NCBI RefSeq assembly: GCF_022751215.1
Contig: NZ_JAICDG010000008.1
Location: 62,001-126,000, forward strand
Source of the DNA: Actinomadura terrae
GTDB lineage: Bacteria > Actinomycetota > Actinomycetes > Streptosporangiales > Streptosporangiaceae
DNA: 64,000 nucleotides
Direction: 5' to 3'
The stretch's first letter is position 1, and each line of letters opens with the position of its first letter. Below, piece by piece: positions 18,225 through 26,592 of the stretch. The translations under genes were made by a program, and so were the position numbers. Under the pieces are notes generated by a model that made no database searches, was not told the origin of the DNA, and saw only the letters and a program-made list of their open reading frames with translations.

Positions 18225-18699
18225 CCCTTGGCGGCGCCAGGAACCTCGGGGGCCTCGGGCATCGAATAAACCGAACCGTCGGCCCGCACGTAACGAACGG
18301 GCTATCGCGTCCCGGAACTAGGCTCTGGCCTGAGCGTGCCTCGCCGTTTCCGGGGAGTAGTGGCTCGGTCGATATTCATCGCAGATCAGCTTGCCATCTT
18401 CTTGATCGCGACCCGTCCGGTAAACCCGGAAACAAGCACGAGATGCCACGCTGAGCCGCGAAGAAACAATCACAAAAGCATCCATGCCCCGCCTACGGAA
18501 GTCGGATTCTCCGAGGGCGATATGCGGCTGACCTGAAATTCAACCCCAGTCCCCACCAAGTTCCGGCTAACCCGTATATCCCCCTGACCGCTTCACTTTT
18601 CAGCGGCACCGCCCCCGCGCCCGGGTGTCGCGCGGGATGACGGCGAGCCCGACCAGCGGGCGTCGACGAAGAAGACTGCAGGCCGAGCGAAAGCCTGCG
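18225..18699. other. Gene-free spacer of about 475 bp
   Basis: No reading frame with recognisable protein character is seen on either strand. The stretch is less GC-rich than its surroundings (notably around 18440-18600) and holds no obvious hairpin or repeat. It separates the decayed glycosyltransferase from the Nudix/defence-like cluster, so it may be a junction of transferred DNA. Confidence 0.5.
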
Positions 18700-19446
18700 T
18701 CAGCGCAATGCCGCCGTGCTGAACTGCGAGCCCGCCACATCGCTCGAGCGCAGCAACGGCGGCGAAAGCAGCCGCGCAGGCCCGCGGCGATAGAGGGCGG
18801 CGGGTCGGCCGATTTCCGGCGTGCGGTGCTCGCCGGTAGGACGTAGGAAGTCGTGTGCCCCGGTCACCTTGCGACGGAAGTTGCTGGGATCGAGCTTCAG
18901 ACCCCAAACGACCTCGTAAACGCGCCGCAGCTCGGCGATGGTGAACGGTTCGGCACAGAACGCTGCGGCGACCGTGGTGTACTCGAGTTGGGACCGCGCC
19001 CGCTCCAGTCCCTCGCGCAGGATCACTGCGTGATCGAAAGCTAGCTCGATGTCCCCGTTCAAGGCCGTCATCACAGGCACCCACTCAGCGGCGCGGGCAT
19101 CGGTGCCGGCGCGGGCGAGGGGCATGTCGGGCCCGAGGGCAAGGTAAGCCACGGTGATGACCCGTTCGCGTGGATCGCGATCCGGGTCGCTGTAGGCGCG
19201 GAGCTGCTCCAGATGCAGACGGCTGCCGTCTACCCCCGTCTCTTCATGGAGTTCTCGTAGCGCCGCTGCGTCCAGACGTTCCCTCTCGCGGATATATCCG
19301 CCTGGTAGTGCGGGCCGCCCCTCAAAGGGTTCCTGCCCGCGTTCTATGAGTAGTACCTGGAGCTGGTCGTCACGCACCGTGAAAATGACCAGGTCAACGG
19401 TCACTGCGACCTGTGCATGATCGCGCTTGCCGGATGAGTGGATCAT
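18700..19446 (-). CDS. Nudix hydrolase / NrtR-type transcriptional regulator
   Basis: 248 residues; the start ATG has GGAGAGG upstream. The Nudix domain (about 12-145) keeps a perfect Nudix box, G50 x5 E56 x7 R64-E65-L66-x-E68-E69-x-G71-V72. A winged-helix region follows (about 150-215: FTIAELRRVYEVVWGLKLDPSNFRRKV), as in NrtR, which binds ADP-ribose or related NAD metabolites and represses NAD genes. Many NrtR proteins have a degraded Nudix box; this one could still hydrolyse. A perfect 10-bp inverted repeat lies just upstream, shared with the divergent membrane-protein/nucleosidase pair. The last 30 residues are unlike the family and may be a replaced tail. Confidence 0.88.
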   Translation of the reverse strand: MIHSSGKRDHAQVAVTVDLVIFTVRDDQLQVLLIERGQEPFEGRPALPGGYIRERERLDAAALRELHEETGVDGSRLHLEQLRAYSDPDRDPRERVITVAYLALGPDMPLARAGTDARAAEWVPVMTALNGDIELAFDHAVILREGLERARSQLEYTTVAAAFCAEPFTIAELRRVYEVVWGLKLDPSNFRRKVTGAHDFLRPTGEHRTPEIGRPAALYRRGPARLLSPPLLRSSDVAGSQFSTAALR

Positions 19447-19462
19447 TGCGCCTCTCCGTAAA

Positions 19463-19510
19463 AAGTCACATTGACCTTAACCTGTGCGCTGGTTAAGGTC
19501 AGAGCGACCT
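19463..19510. promoter_or_regulatory. Probable NrtR-type operator, perfect 10-bp dyad with outer half-sites
   Basis: GACCTTAACC (19473-19482) and GGTTAAGGTC (19491-19500) form a perfect inverted repeat around an 8-base spacer. Outer half-sites GTCACATTGACC on the left and AGGTC-AGAGC-GACCT (19496-19510) on the right extend the pattern. It sits between the divergent Nudix regulator and the membrane-protein gene, so one protein could control both directions. Confidence 0.7.
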
Positions 19511-19532
19511 AAACGACTCGCGCGGGGGCGAA

Positions 19533-21293
19533 ATGATCACTGGGTCGATCTCACTGGACGACACACGGGTGTCGCTGACCAAGCAGCCCAAGGGTCACGT
19601 CAACCACGACACTGCGGCGACCAGGCATCTGTGCGCGGGGACCTACCTCGACAGGGCGTTCCGCCGCAAGGTCCTGGAGCAGGTCTACAACGATCCGCAT
19701 CACCGGGTTGCACCCTCCTACGGGTTCGACCTCGTCCCGGTCGTGCGGCATGCCTGGCGGTCTTGGCTGCTGGAATCCTTACAGCAGGCCGTCACCTGCC
19801 TCGTATTGACGATCGGATGGTTCTGCCTGGGCGGCCACGTCATCGTCGTGTTGCTGTGCTGGCTCGGACTCTTCTACTTCGCGCGCGCCGGTGCCGCCGC
19901 ACTCCCGGACGCATTGAGGCTGAAAAGGCTGGAACTGATCGGCTGGCTGCTCAGACGGTCGGCGCGGGACATCTCAGAGATCAAGGATGAGCAGCGACTA
20001 CAGGATCAGCTGTGGATGCTGCGGCTGCATTCCGCTCTCTGCCTGATCACGCTCGTGGTCGCCACGGTGTCTGCCGGCTGGACCGGACGGCCGCCGAGCG
20101 CCGCGATCAGTGCGGCGTTCATTCTCCTGCTGCCGATCGCGCTCGCGATCGTCGCGGCGGCGACACTGCGCCAGATCTCCCTCAATCAGATCGCGCGCGC
20201 ACCGGTCCTGAGGAGCGGACGTCTCAGTCGACGACAGAAGATCATCAATTACCAGCAGTCCCACACTGTCGTGGTCTTCCAACGGCCTGATCCCAAAGCG
20301 GAAATGGAAGATTGGGAGGATTTCGATCCCTTCGACCGAGAGCGGACGATTTTTGTGGGCAGCGGTCAACTTGTTCACCGCTGGCTGCCGCCCCTGGTCA
20401 TTCAGCTGCTGCGGCCTGGCTCGGAGAGCATGCGTGAGCGGGAGTACACCCGGCCCCCTTTCCGTACCGACGAACTCGTCGATCATCTGCGCGTCGCCAT
20501 GCGCCGCGTCGCGGATCGTGAGGATCCGCGCAGGATCCGATTGACAGTATGCGACCGGGTCTTCATCGAAGAACTGGACGTCTCAGCAGAATGCGATCTG
20601 CTTTATGGGGCTCCGGGAGTCGCCCGGCTCAGACAGATCATTGATGACTCCCATCACGCGGCCCATCAGTTTCTGGAGATGCAGGTCACCACGGATGGAG
20701 AACTGGTCACCACGGTGTTCCTGCGCGCGGCGGTGCGCGGTCGCTCGCTCAGCCTCGATTTCGCTGCCTGTGCCCTGACGCGTACGCCGGCTGACTACCA
20801 CGTCATCGACCACTACGGCGAGACCGGCGCCGGAGCGGTGGTGCGGGCGGCGCTGCGGGCCCTGTGGCGGCTCCCCGAGGAGGTCGGCCAGGTCGTGCGC
20901 CTGATCAGAGCGCCCTTGACCCTGGCGGGCGCCGCGCTGGCGCGCAAGGATCGCACGCTTGTTCCGCGGCGCCGCCTCCCGGTCGGCAGCCGCATCAGCA
21001 TCCGCGAGGACAAGTCGCTGCCATGGAAGGAATCACGGTTCGATGAGATTCGCATACATGACGACATCAAGCTCGTCGAGCTGCGCCTACTCAAGGCGAC
21101 CGAGGAATTCCTGGACGGACGAAAGGTCGACACCACGGCCTTCAAGCGAATGGCCAGCAACATCATCAACAACAGCGGTGTGCTCAACATGGGTGGACGG
21201 CTGGAGATGAAGAACTCGGCGGTCGGCTCCGGCTCCCGAGTTCAGGTCCAGATGCAAGCCCAGACGGGTGCATCACAACAGGGAGGTGTCTGA
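19533..21293 (+). CDS. Four-helix membrane protein with C-terminal Gly/Asn-rich motif
   Basis: 586 residues; I do not recognise the family. Start ATG at 19533 with GGGGG six bases before. Two hydrophobic hairpins lie at about 85-117 and 166-211; the remainder is cytosolic, including an acidic stretch EMEDWEDFDPFDRE near 250 and a long mixed domain (about 255-470). The C-terminus (546-572) reads NNSGVLNMGGRLEMKNSAVG and on to VQV, an amyloid-like Gly/Asn/Ser motif. The same pattern, ungapped over 27 residues, is at the N-terminus of the protein encoded two bases downstream. This arrangement resembles bacterial amyloid-signalling pairs, in which a receptor or NTPase and an effector share a short motif. 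It is probably co-transcribed with the nucleosidase gene under the NrtR-like operator. Confidence 0.8.
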   Translation: MITGSISLDDTRVSLTKQPKGHVNHDTAATRHLCAGTYLDRAFRRKVLEQVYNDPHHRVAPSYGFDLVPVVRHAWRSWLLESLQQAVTCLVLTIGWFCLGGHVIVVLLCWLGLFYFARAGAAALPDALRLKRLELIGWLLRRSARDISEIKDEQRLQDQLWMLRLHSALCLITLVVATVSAGWTGRPPSAAISAAFILLLPIALAIVAAATLRQISLNQIARAPVLRSGRLSRRQKIINYQQSHTVVVFQRPDPKAEMEDWEDFDPFDRERTIFVGSGQLVHRWLPPLVIQLLRPGSESMREREYTRPPFRTDELVDHLRVAMRRVADREDPRRIRLTVCDRVFIEELDVSAECDLLYGAPGVARLRQIIDDSHHAAHQFLEMQVTTDGELVTTVFLRAAVRGRSLSLDFAACALTRTPADYHVIDHYGETGAGAVVRAALRALWRLPEEVGQVVRLIRAPLTLAGAALARKDRTLVPRRRLPVGSRISIREDKSLPWKESRFDEIRIHDDIKLVELRLLKATEEFLDGRKVDTTAFKRMASNIINNSGVLNMGGRLEMKNSAVGSGSRVQVQMQAQTGASQQGGV

Positions 21294-21295
21294 TC

Positions 21296-22198
21296 ATGCC
21301 GGAGAGCGTGCACAACGAGGGTATTGCCACGTTCGGTGGTTCGACCCAGTTCCAGCAGTCGGCGATAGGCCGAGGAGCGTCTGTCGAAGTGGCCGGCGCA
21401 ACCGACAGGGCGGACGACGGCATCGACGTCAGACCCAGATGTGACGTAGGGATCATCACCATCCTCGCCGTGGAGGCCAGCGCCGTCCGCCTCGCCTTGG
21501 GGCTCCGGTCACAACGCAACGGAGGCCTGAACTTCGACCTGGGAGAAGTCGATATGGAAGGCCCCCACCCCGCACGGCTGGTGGCCACCAGGACGCTCAA
21601 CCAGGGACAGCGGTCCACCGTCATCGCCTTCGACCACCTGCGCCGCCACTACGATCCCAAGGTGGTCGTGCTGGTCGGGATCGGTGGAGGAATCCACCGA
21701 AGGATCAGCATCGGCGACGTGGTGGAGGCGACCCGTGTCGCCTACTACGACCTGCGCAAGGAGATGCCGCAACAAACCCAGCGCCGAGGTGAGGAGAAGG
21801 AGGCACCGGCCGCCATCGGTCATGCCGTCAACGCCTTCTTCACCGACCACGGCGAACCTGCCCGTCTACCCATCGCCGACCCCGGCGGCACGTCGAGAAC
21901 GCCCAAAATCCTGAACGGTCTTATAGGCTCGGGCGATGCGGTGATCGCCGACGGGGACTCGGAGATCATCAGCTACCTGTCCCGGTTCAATGACAAGATC
22001 CTCGCCGTTGACATGGAAGCCGGAGGGCTCAGCCAGGCCTGCCACGAACAGTCGGCGATCTCCAATCACCTTCAGGGCTGGATGGTCATTCGTGGTATAT
22101 CCGACGACGCCGGTCCGGACAAGAACGATGACCACCAAGCCGTGGCGGCGTGGCATGCGGCCGTGACCCTCCGCCGAATACTCCCCTATCTGGTCTGA
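21296..22198 (+). CDS. Nucleoside phosphorylase/nucleosidase-fold protein with N-terminal signalling motif
   Basis: 300 residues. Residues 6-32 repeat the Gly/Asn-rich motif at the end of the preceding membrane protein (10 of 27 identical, ungapped). The PNP_UDP_1 domain (about 48-298) keeps VVLVGIGGGI (124-133), IGSGD (210-214), VDMEAGG (238-244, with purine/ribose-binding Met-Glu) and RGISD (266-270, catalytic Asp), so N-glycosidic cleavage of a nucleoside or nucleotide is expected. Such domains serve as effectors in bacterial conflict systems, depleting purine nucleotides or NAD-like pools. The start lies two bases after the preceding stop, with GGGAGG inside that gene's end, so translation is coupled. 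Confidence 0.87.
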   Translation: MPESVHNEGIATFGGSTQFQQSAIGRGASVEVAGATDRADDGIDVRPRCDVGIITILAVEASAVRLALGLRSQRNGGLNFDLGEVDMEGPHPARLVATRTLNQGQRSTVIAFDHLRRHYDPKVVVLVGIGGGIHRRISIGDVVEATRVAYYDLRKEMPQQTQRRGEEKEAPAAIGHAVNAFFTDHGEPARLPIADPGGTSRTPKILNGLIGSGDAVIADGDSEIISYLSRFNDKILAVDMEAGGLSQACHEQSAISNHLQGWMVIRGISDDAGPDKNDDHQAVAAWHAAVTLRRILPYLV

Positions 22199-22283
22199 TC
22201 GGGCGCCGTGGAACTTCGCGTCTCGCTTTCCGAACGCTCGACAGGCCGCTTTACCCAGATGCCGATCGCGTGAAGATCGGGGA

Positions 22284-22868
22284 TCAGGGGGAATGGGGTG
22301 GGGCTGGGGGGAGGTGGACGGTCATGATGAGGTGGCAGGGGGTGGTGCCGGCGCCGCGGTAGGTGTGGGGGGTGTCGGCGTTGAAGGTGGCCGTCTGGCC
22401 TGCTTCGACGGGGTACTCGGTGCCGTCCACGACCAGGGTCATGGCGCCGGAGGTGACGCTGATGGTCTCGACGACTCCGGCCTGGTGGGGGTGGCTGGGG
22501 TAGTTCTCGCCGGGTTCGAGGTGCCAGCGCCAGACCTCGACGGGGCCGGGGGTGGACGTCGTCAGCATCAGGCGGGCCTCGCCGCCCTTCGGGCCCGTCC
22601 ACAGGGGGGCGACGGAGTCGGCGGTGATGACGCGGACGCGGCCTTCGGGCCGGCCCTGCATGAGGTCGGACACCGAGACGCCGAGGGTGTCGGCGAGCCG
22701 GACGAGGGTGGCCAGGTTGGGGTTGCCCTGGGCCTTCTCCAGGGCGACGAGGGCGCCCTTGCTGACCTGGGCGCGCCGTCCGAGTTCTTCGAGGGACAGG
22801 CCCGCGCGCTGCCGGGCCGCGCGGACGTTGGCCGCGACGGTCCGCAGGGCCGCGGTCGGCTCGGTCAC
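22284..22868 (-). CDS. XRE-family regulator with C-terminal cupin sensor domain
   Basis: 194 residues from the GTG at 22868, preferred because GGAGGG lies eight bases before it; a GTG six codons upstream overlaps that ribosome site. The helix-turn-helix is at about 10-70 (LSLEELGRRAQVSKGALVALEKAQGNPNL), joined to a cupin_2 barrel (about 105-185) with HLEPGENYPSHPHQAGVVE and the closing TPHTYRGAG. This architecture (PuuR/SutR-like) senses a small metabolite in the cupin pocket. No divergent target is close: the plus-strand CRP-like gene starts about 190 bp away. Confidence 0.93.
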   Translation of the reverse strand: MTEPTAALRTVAANVRAARQRAGLSLEELGRRAQVSKGALVALEKAQGNPNLATLVRLADTLGVSVSDLMQGRPEGRVRVITADSVAPLWTGPKGGEARLMLTTSTPGPVEVWRWHLEPGENYPSHPHQAGVVETISVTSGAMTLVVDGTEYPVEAGQTATFNADTPHTYRGAGTTPCHLIMTVHLPPAPPHSP

Positions 22869-23058
22869 GTGGTCACCCCTCCGCACGGCCAGCCGGGCGA
22901 TCGCCTGACGGCTCGGTCACTCTGGCATACAGCCTAGTCGTTCCGTTGCACCCGGTGACGGGGCCCTGAGCTGTGGGAACGGGCCATTTTCGAGGGCTTG
23001 CTACCCCCGGTCGGGGGTAGCCTTGCGCCGTCAAAAGTGTAGAAATACGCTCGGCTCC

Positions 23059-23736
23059 ATGAGTCCTGCGCCGTTAGATCAGGATGATTCCCTCCTCACC
23101 AAGGAGGAGCTCCTCTGGCTGGAGGCCAAGGGGCAGACGCTGCACCGCTCGGGCGGGCACGTCTTCTTCCAGGAAGGGGAGGAGACGGACTTCGTCCTGC
23201 TGATCCGCAAGGGCCACGTCATGATCTCGGCGGGGCGGCCGAAGCGGATGATCGCCGTCCGGCGGGCGGGTGAGATCGTCGGGGAGATGGCGCCGCTGCG
23301 CCGCAAGCCCCGGTCGGCCACCGTGGAGGCGATCGACGAGGTCGAGGTGCTGCTCGTGTCCGCCGCCCGGTGGATCGAGTTCCTCCAGCGCCACCCCCGC
23401 GCGGCGCTGGCCCAGCTGGTGGCCAAGGACGAGCGGCTCGAACAGGCCACCCGCAAGATCGCCGAGTCGGAGCTGGCGGTGGAGCGGCGGCTGGCCCTCG
23501 CCCTGATCGAGCTGATCGAGAGCGGGCTCGGCCAGCACACCGGCGACGGGATCGTGCTGCGCGTCAGCCAGCGGGACCTCGCCGACTTCGCCGGGGCCTC
23601 GCTCGACTCCGTGAAGAAGATCATCCGGACGTTCAAGAGCGCCGCGATCGTCAGTGCCGCCCGGCAGCGGACGGTCGTCCGCGACCTGCCCGCGCTCGGT
23701 GCGATCGCCGCCGGGGAGCGGACGGCCTCGGCCTGA
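23059..23736 (+). CDS. Crp/Fnr-family transcriptional regulator
   Basis: 225 residues from the ATG at 23059; a TTG at 23023, which has GGGGG in front, would add 12 residues and is a real alternative. The cyclic-nucleotide-binding barrel is at about 15-125 (FFQEGEETDFVLLIRKGHVMIS, GEIVGEMAPLRRKPRSATVEA). The Crp-type helix-turn-helix is near 150-215 (LRVSQRDLADFAGASLDSVKKIIRTF). Arg and Ser of the cAMP phosphate cassette are in KPRSATV, so cAMP or a similar ligand is plausible. A stand-alone binding-domain protein follows 65 bp later and shares the same cassette. Confidence 0.92.
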   Translation: MSPAPLDQDDSLLTKEELLWLEAKGQTLHRSGGHVFFQEGEETDFVLLIRKGHVMISAGRPKRMIAVRRAGEIVGEMAPLRRKPRSATVEAIDEVEVLLVSAARWIEFLQRHPRAALAQLVAKDERLEQATRKIAESELAVERRLALALIELIESGLGQHTGDGIVLRVSQRDLADFAGASLDSVKKIIRTFKSAAIVSAARQRTVVRDLPALGAIAAGERTASA

Positions 23737-23801
23737 TGGAGGAGCAAGGGTGACGCGCGCGGGCGGGAGTTGATCGACCGGGCCGAGCGCAAGGGAGGAC
23801 G

Positions 23802-24245
23802 ATGACGATGCCGTCCGCGACGACGGGACAGGCGATTCCCATACCCGAGCCGGGGTCCTTCCTCGCCATGCTCAGCGACTCCGAGCGCGACGCCCTGATC
23901 GCCCGCGGCTCGGTGGAGCACCGGGGCGCCGGCAAGACCATCTTCCGCGAGGGGGAGGACGGCACGTCCGTGCTGGTCCTGCTGTCCGGACGGGTGCGGG
24001 CGATCTCGGCGGACGGCAGCGGCACGATGACCACGCTGGGCCCGGGGTCGCTGTTCGGGGAACTGTCGGCCATCTGCGGGAAGCCCCGGTCGGCCACCGT
24101 CCTCGCGCTGGAGGACGCGCGGCTGCTGGCGCTGCCGGCGCAGGAGTACACGGCGTTCCTCGAAGCGGATTCAAAGATCGCGAACGCCCTGCTGAGGCGG
24201 TATATCGAACGCTCTCACATGATCGACGGCCTGCGCGGGAGTTGA
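23802..24245 (+). CDS. Stand-alone cyclic nucleotide-binding domain protein
   Basis: 147 residues. A single cNMP-binding barrel covers about 20-135: IFREGEDGTSVLVLLSGRVRAIS, GSLFGELSAICGKPRSATVLALED. No DNA-binding part follows. GGAGG lies four bases before the first ATG. It immediately follows the Crp-like gene, and the phosphate-binding cassette KPRSATV is identical in both, so the pair looks like a duplication in which one copy kept only the sensor. It may buffer ligand or dimerise with the regulator; that is inference. Confidence 0.88.
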   Translation: MTMPSATTGQAIPIPEPGSFLAMLSDSERDALIARGSVEHRGAGKTIFREGEDGTSVLVLLSGRVRAISADGSGTMTTLGPGSLFGELSAICGKPRSATVLALEDARLLALPAQEYTAFLEADSKIANALLRRYIERSHMIDGLRGS

Positions 24246-24463
24246 CGGCCGAGGGGCGCGGGTCCGGGCCCCATCAGGGATCGGCGGCCACGGGATTGTG
24301 CGCGTTTCCGGCGGGCAAACGGGCTCGCAAACGTCCGCCCGGAGCAGGAAAGGGACTTTTCGGCACCGGTGATAACCGCCGATTCAGGCAGGTCGCTAAC
24401 GCGCTGGACCGGAAATACGTAGGATAATTCGGGACTGGTCCAGACCTCTTCGAGGAGTCGATC

Positions 24464-25303
24464 ATGCCCTCTTCTGGCAGCCCAGGTGCGAACCAGCCGC
24501 CCCGCCTTCCCGAGAGCGCGCAGTCGCGCTTCCGGATCGATATCCCCTCGCCGGCGCGGACGTGGAACTACTGGCTGGGGGGCAAGGACAACTACGAGGT
24601 CGACCGGGTCGTCGGCGACTCCACGGCCCGGGTGAACCCCGAGTTGACCACGCTGGCGCGGGAGTCGCGGAAATTCCTGATCCGGGTGGTGCGGCACCTC
24701 GCGGCGCAGGAGGGGGTGCGCAACTTCCTGGACATCGGCGCCGGGCTGCCCACCGAGTCCAACACCCACCAGATCGCCCAGAGCACGGCTCCCGAGGCGC
24801 GCGTCGTATACGTCGACAACGACCCGATGGTTCTTTCGCATGCGCGTGCGCTCATGCGGGGGACGACGCCCGAGGGCGTCACCGACTATCTCGACGCCGA
24901 TTATCACGAGCCTCAGCAGATCCTCGAAGAGGCGTCCAACGTCCTGAACTTCACGCAGCCGATCGCGGTGATGTTCATGGGGGTACTGGGGTTCTGCCAG
25001 GACTACGAGACCGCGAAGCGGATCGTCGCCGAAACCGTGGAGGGCGTGCCGCCGGGAAGCTTCCTGGTGGTGTGGGACTGCACCGACACGTCCGAGGAGG
25101 CCGTGCGCAGTACCGAGAACTACGCGAAGTCCGGGGCGCTGCCCTACATTCTGCGCAGCGTCGAGCAGATCGGCGGCTACTTCGGTGACCTGGAGAAGGT
25201 CGAGCCGGGGCTCGTCTCCATCACGCAATGGCGGCCCGACCCGGACCAGGGCGAGGGGCCCGAGCATGTCCACGGTTACGGAGCGGTGGCTCGAAAGCCC
25301 TGA
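24464..25303 (+). CDS. SAM-dependent methyltransferase, PF04672 (DUF574) family
   Basis: 279 residues. Diagnostic motifs: ARTWNYWLGGKDNYEVDR near 28-45, FLDIGAGLPTESNTHQIAQ (motif I, about 88-106), VVYVDNDPMVLSHARALM, and IAVMFMGVLGF. This family is expanded in Streptomyces and relatives, and few members have known substrates. GAGGAG precedes the start and sits in the hairpin CCTC-TTC-GAGG (about 24450-24460), which may dampen translation. It is followed eight bases later by the convergent ECF sigma gene. Confidence 0.95.
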   Translation: MPSSGSPGANQPPRLPESAQSRFRIDIPSPARTWNYWLGGKDNYEVDRVVGDSTARVNPELTTLARESRKFLIRVVRHLAAQEGVRNFLDIGAGLPTESNTHQIAQSTAPEARVVYVDNDPMVLSHARALMRGTTPEGVTDYLDADYHEPQQILEEASNVLNFTQPIAVMFMGVLGFCQDYETAKRIVAETVEGVPPGSFLVVWDCTDTSEEAVRSTENYAKSGALPYILRSVEQIGGYFGDLEKVEPGLVSITQWRPDPDQGEGPEHVHGYGAVARKP

Positions 25304-25310
25304 GAAAGTC

Positions 25311-26561
25311 CTAAGGAAGCGCGGCGAGTTTCTTCTCCAGGAGCGTTCGTTCGCGGTCGTTGCCGCAGAGTGCGACGGCCCGTTCCAGTTCGGCGCGTGC
25401 CTCGTCGGTGCGTCCGAGACGGGTGAGCAGTTCGCCGCGGACGCTCGGCAGCAGGTGCGAGGTCGGGAGCGCGGCGGCCAGGCCGTCCACGATCGGGAGT
25501 GCGGCGGCCGGGCCGCGCGCCATCGAGACCGCCACCGCGCGGTTGAGATCGACCACCGGGGACGGCGCCAGGCGGCCCAGCGCCTCGTAGATCAGGACGA
25601 TCCGCTCCCAGTCCGTCGCGTCGACCGAGGGGGCGAGCGCGTGGCACTCGGCGATGGCCGCCTGGAGGCCGAAGGCGCCGAGGCCGCGTCCGGCCTGCCG
25701 CGCGCGGGCGAGGGCGGCGCGTCCCCGGGCGATCGCGGGACGGTCCCACCGGCGCCGGTCCTGGTGTTCCAGCAGCACCGGCTCGCCGTCCGGGCCGATC
25801 CGGGCGGGGAAGCGCGCGGCGGTCAGTTCGAGCAGCGCCAGCAGGCCGCTGACCTCGGGTTCGTCCGGCATCAGGCGGGCCAGCACGCGCGCGAGACGCT
25901 GCGCCTCGCTCGCGAGGTCGAGCCGGATCAGGTCGCCGCCCGAGCTGGCCGACGAGCCCTCGGTGAAGATCAGGTAGATCACGCTGAGGACGGACCCGAG
26001 CCGTTCGGCGCGTTCGGCGGCGGGCGGCACCGCGAACGGGACGCGGGCCGCGCCGAGCGTCTTCTTCGCGCGGGTGATCCTGGCCTGCACGGTCGCGGTC
26101 GGCACGAGGAACGCCTGCGCGATCTCGTCGCTGGTCAGGCCGCCGACGACGCGCAGCGTGAGCGCCACCCGCGCCTCCCGCGACAGGACTGGATGGCACG
26201 AGACGAACATCAGCGCGAGCACGTCGTCGTCGATCTGGTCCGGGTCCCACAGGAGGTCGTCGTCCGGGGCGTCGCCGCCCTCGCCCAGGTCGTGGGCGAG
26301 GGCGGCGTACCGGTCGTCCAGGGCGGAGCGCCGCCGGTACAGGTCGATCGCGCGGCGCCGCCCGACCGTGAGCAGCCATCCCGCGGGGTTGCGGGGGACG
26401 CCGTCGCGCGGCCAGGTCACCAGCGCCTCGGCCAGCGCCTCCTGGGCCAGGTCCTCGGCCAGCCCGAAGTCGCCGGTGTAGCGCGCGAGCGCGCCGACGA
26501 TCCGGGCCGACTCGATCCGCCAGACGGCGGCGACGGCGTCACGTCCGGTCGGGTCGGTCAT
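25311..26561 (-). CDS. ECF sigma factor with C-terminal TPR-like extension (ECF42 type)
   Basis: 416 residues. Sigma-2 region about 12-85 (DFGLAEDLAQEALAEALVTWPRDG, RRRAIDLYRRR), sigma-4 about 115-175 (SREARVALTLRVVGGLTSDEIAQAFLVPTATVQARITRAKK), then a long helical DUF6596/TPR-like extension (about 190-410) ending DRERTLLEKKLAAL. This length and the adjacent DGPF-type gene define ECF42, which has no anti-sigma factor: the extension itself tunes activity, and targets are usually the DGPF genes. The next gene upstream in the operon is exactly such a protein, 31 bp away. Confidence 0.93.
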   Translation of the reverse strand: MTDPTGRDAVAAVWRIESARIVGALARYTGDFGLAEDLAQEALAEALVTWPRDGVPRNPAGWLLTVGRRRAIDLYRRRSALDDRYAALAHDLGEGGDAPDDDLLWDPDQIDDDVLALMFVSCHPVLSREARVALTLRVVGGLTSDEIAQAFLVPTATVQARITRAKKTLGAARVPFAVPPAAERAERLGSVLSVIYLIFTEGSSASSGGDLIRLDLASEAQRLARVLARLMPDEPEVSGLLALLELTAARFPARIGPDGEPVLLEHQDRRRWDRPAIARGRAALARARQAGRGLGAFGLQAAIAECHALAPSVDATDWERIVLIYEALGRLAPSPVVDLNRAVAVSMARGPAAALPIVDGLAAALPTSHLLPSVRGELLTRLGRTDEARAELERAVALCGNDRERTLLEKKLAALP

Positions 26562-26592
26562 CCTCTCCTCCGGCCAGGTCGGTCGTACGCTC

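Noticed and set aside
18593..19084. Minus-strand open frame overlapping the Nudix gene end
   Set aside because: It overlaps the Nudix/NrtR coding sequence in another frame and has no motif; the Nudix box in the chosen frame is perfect.
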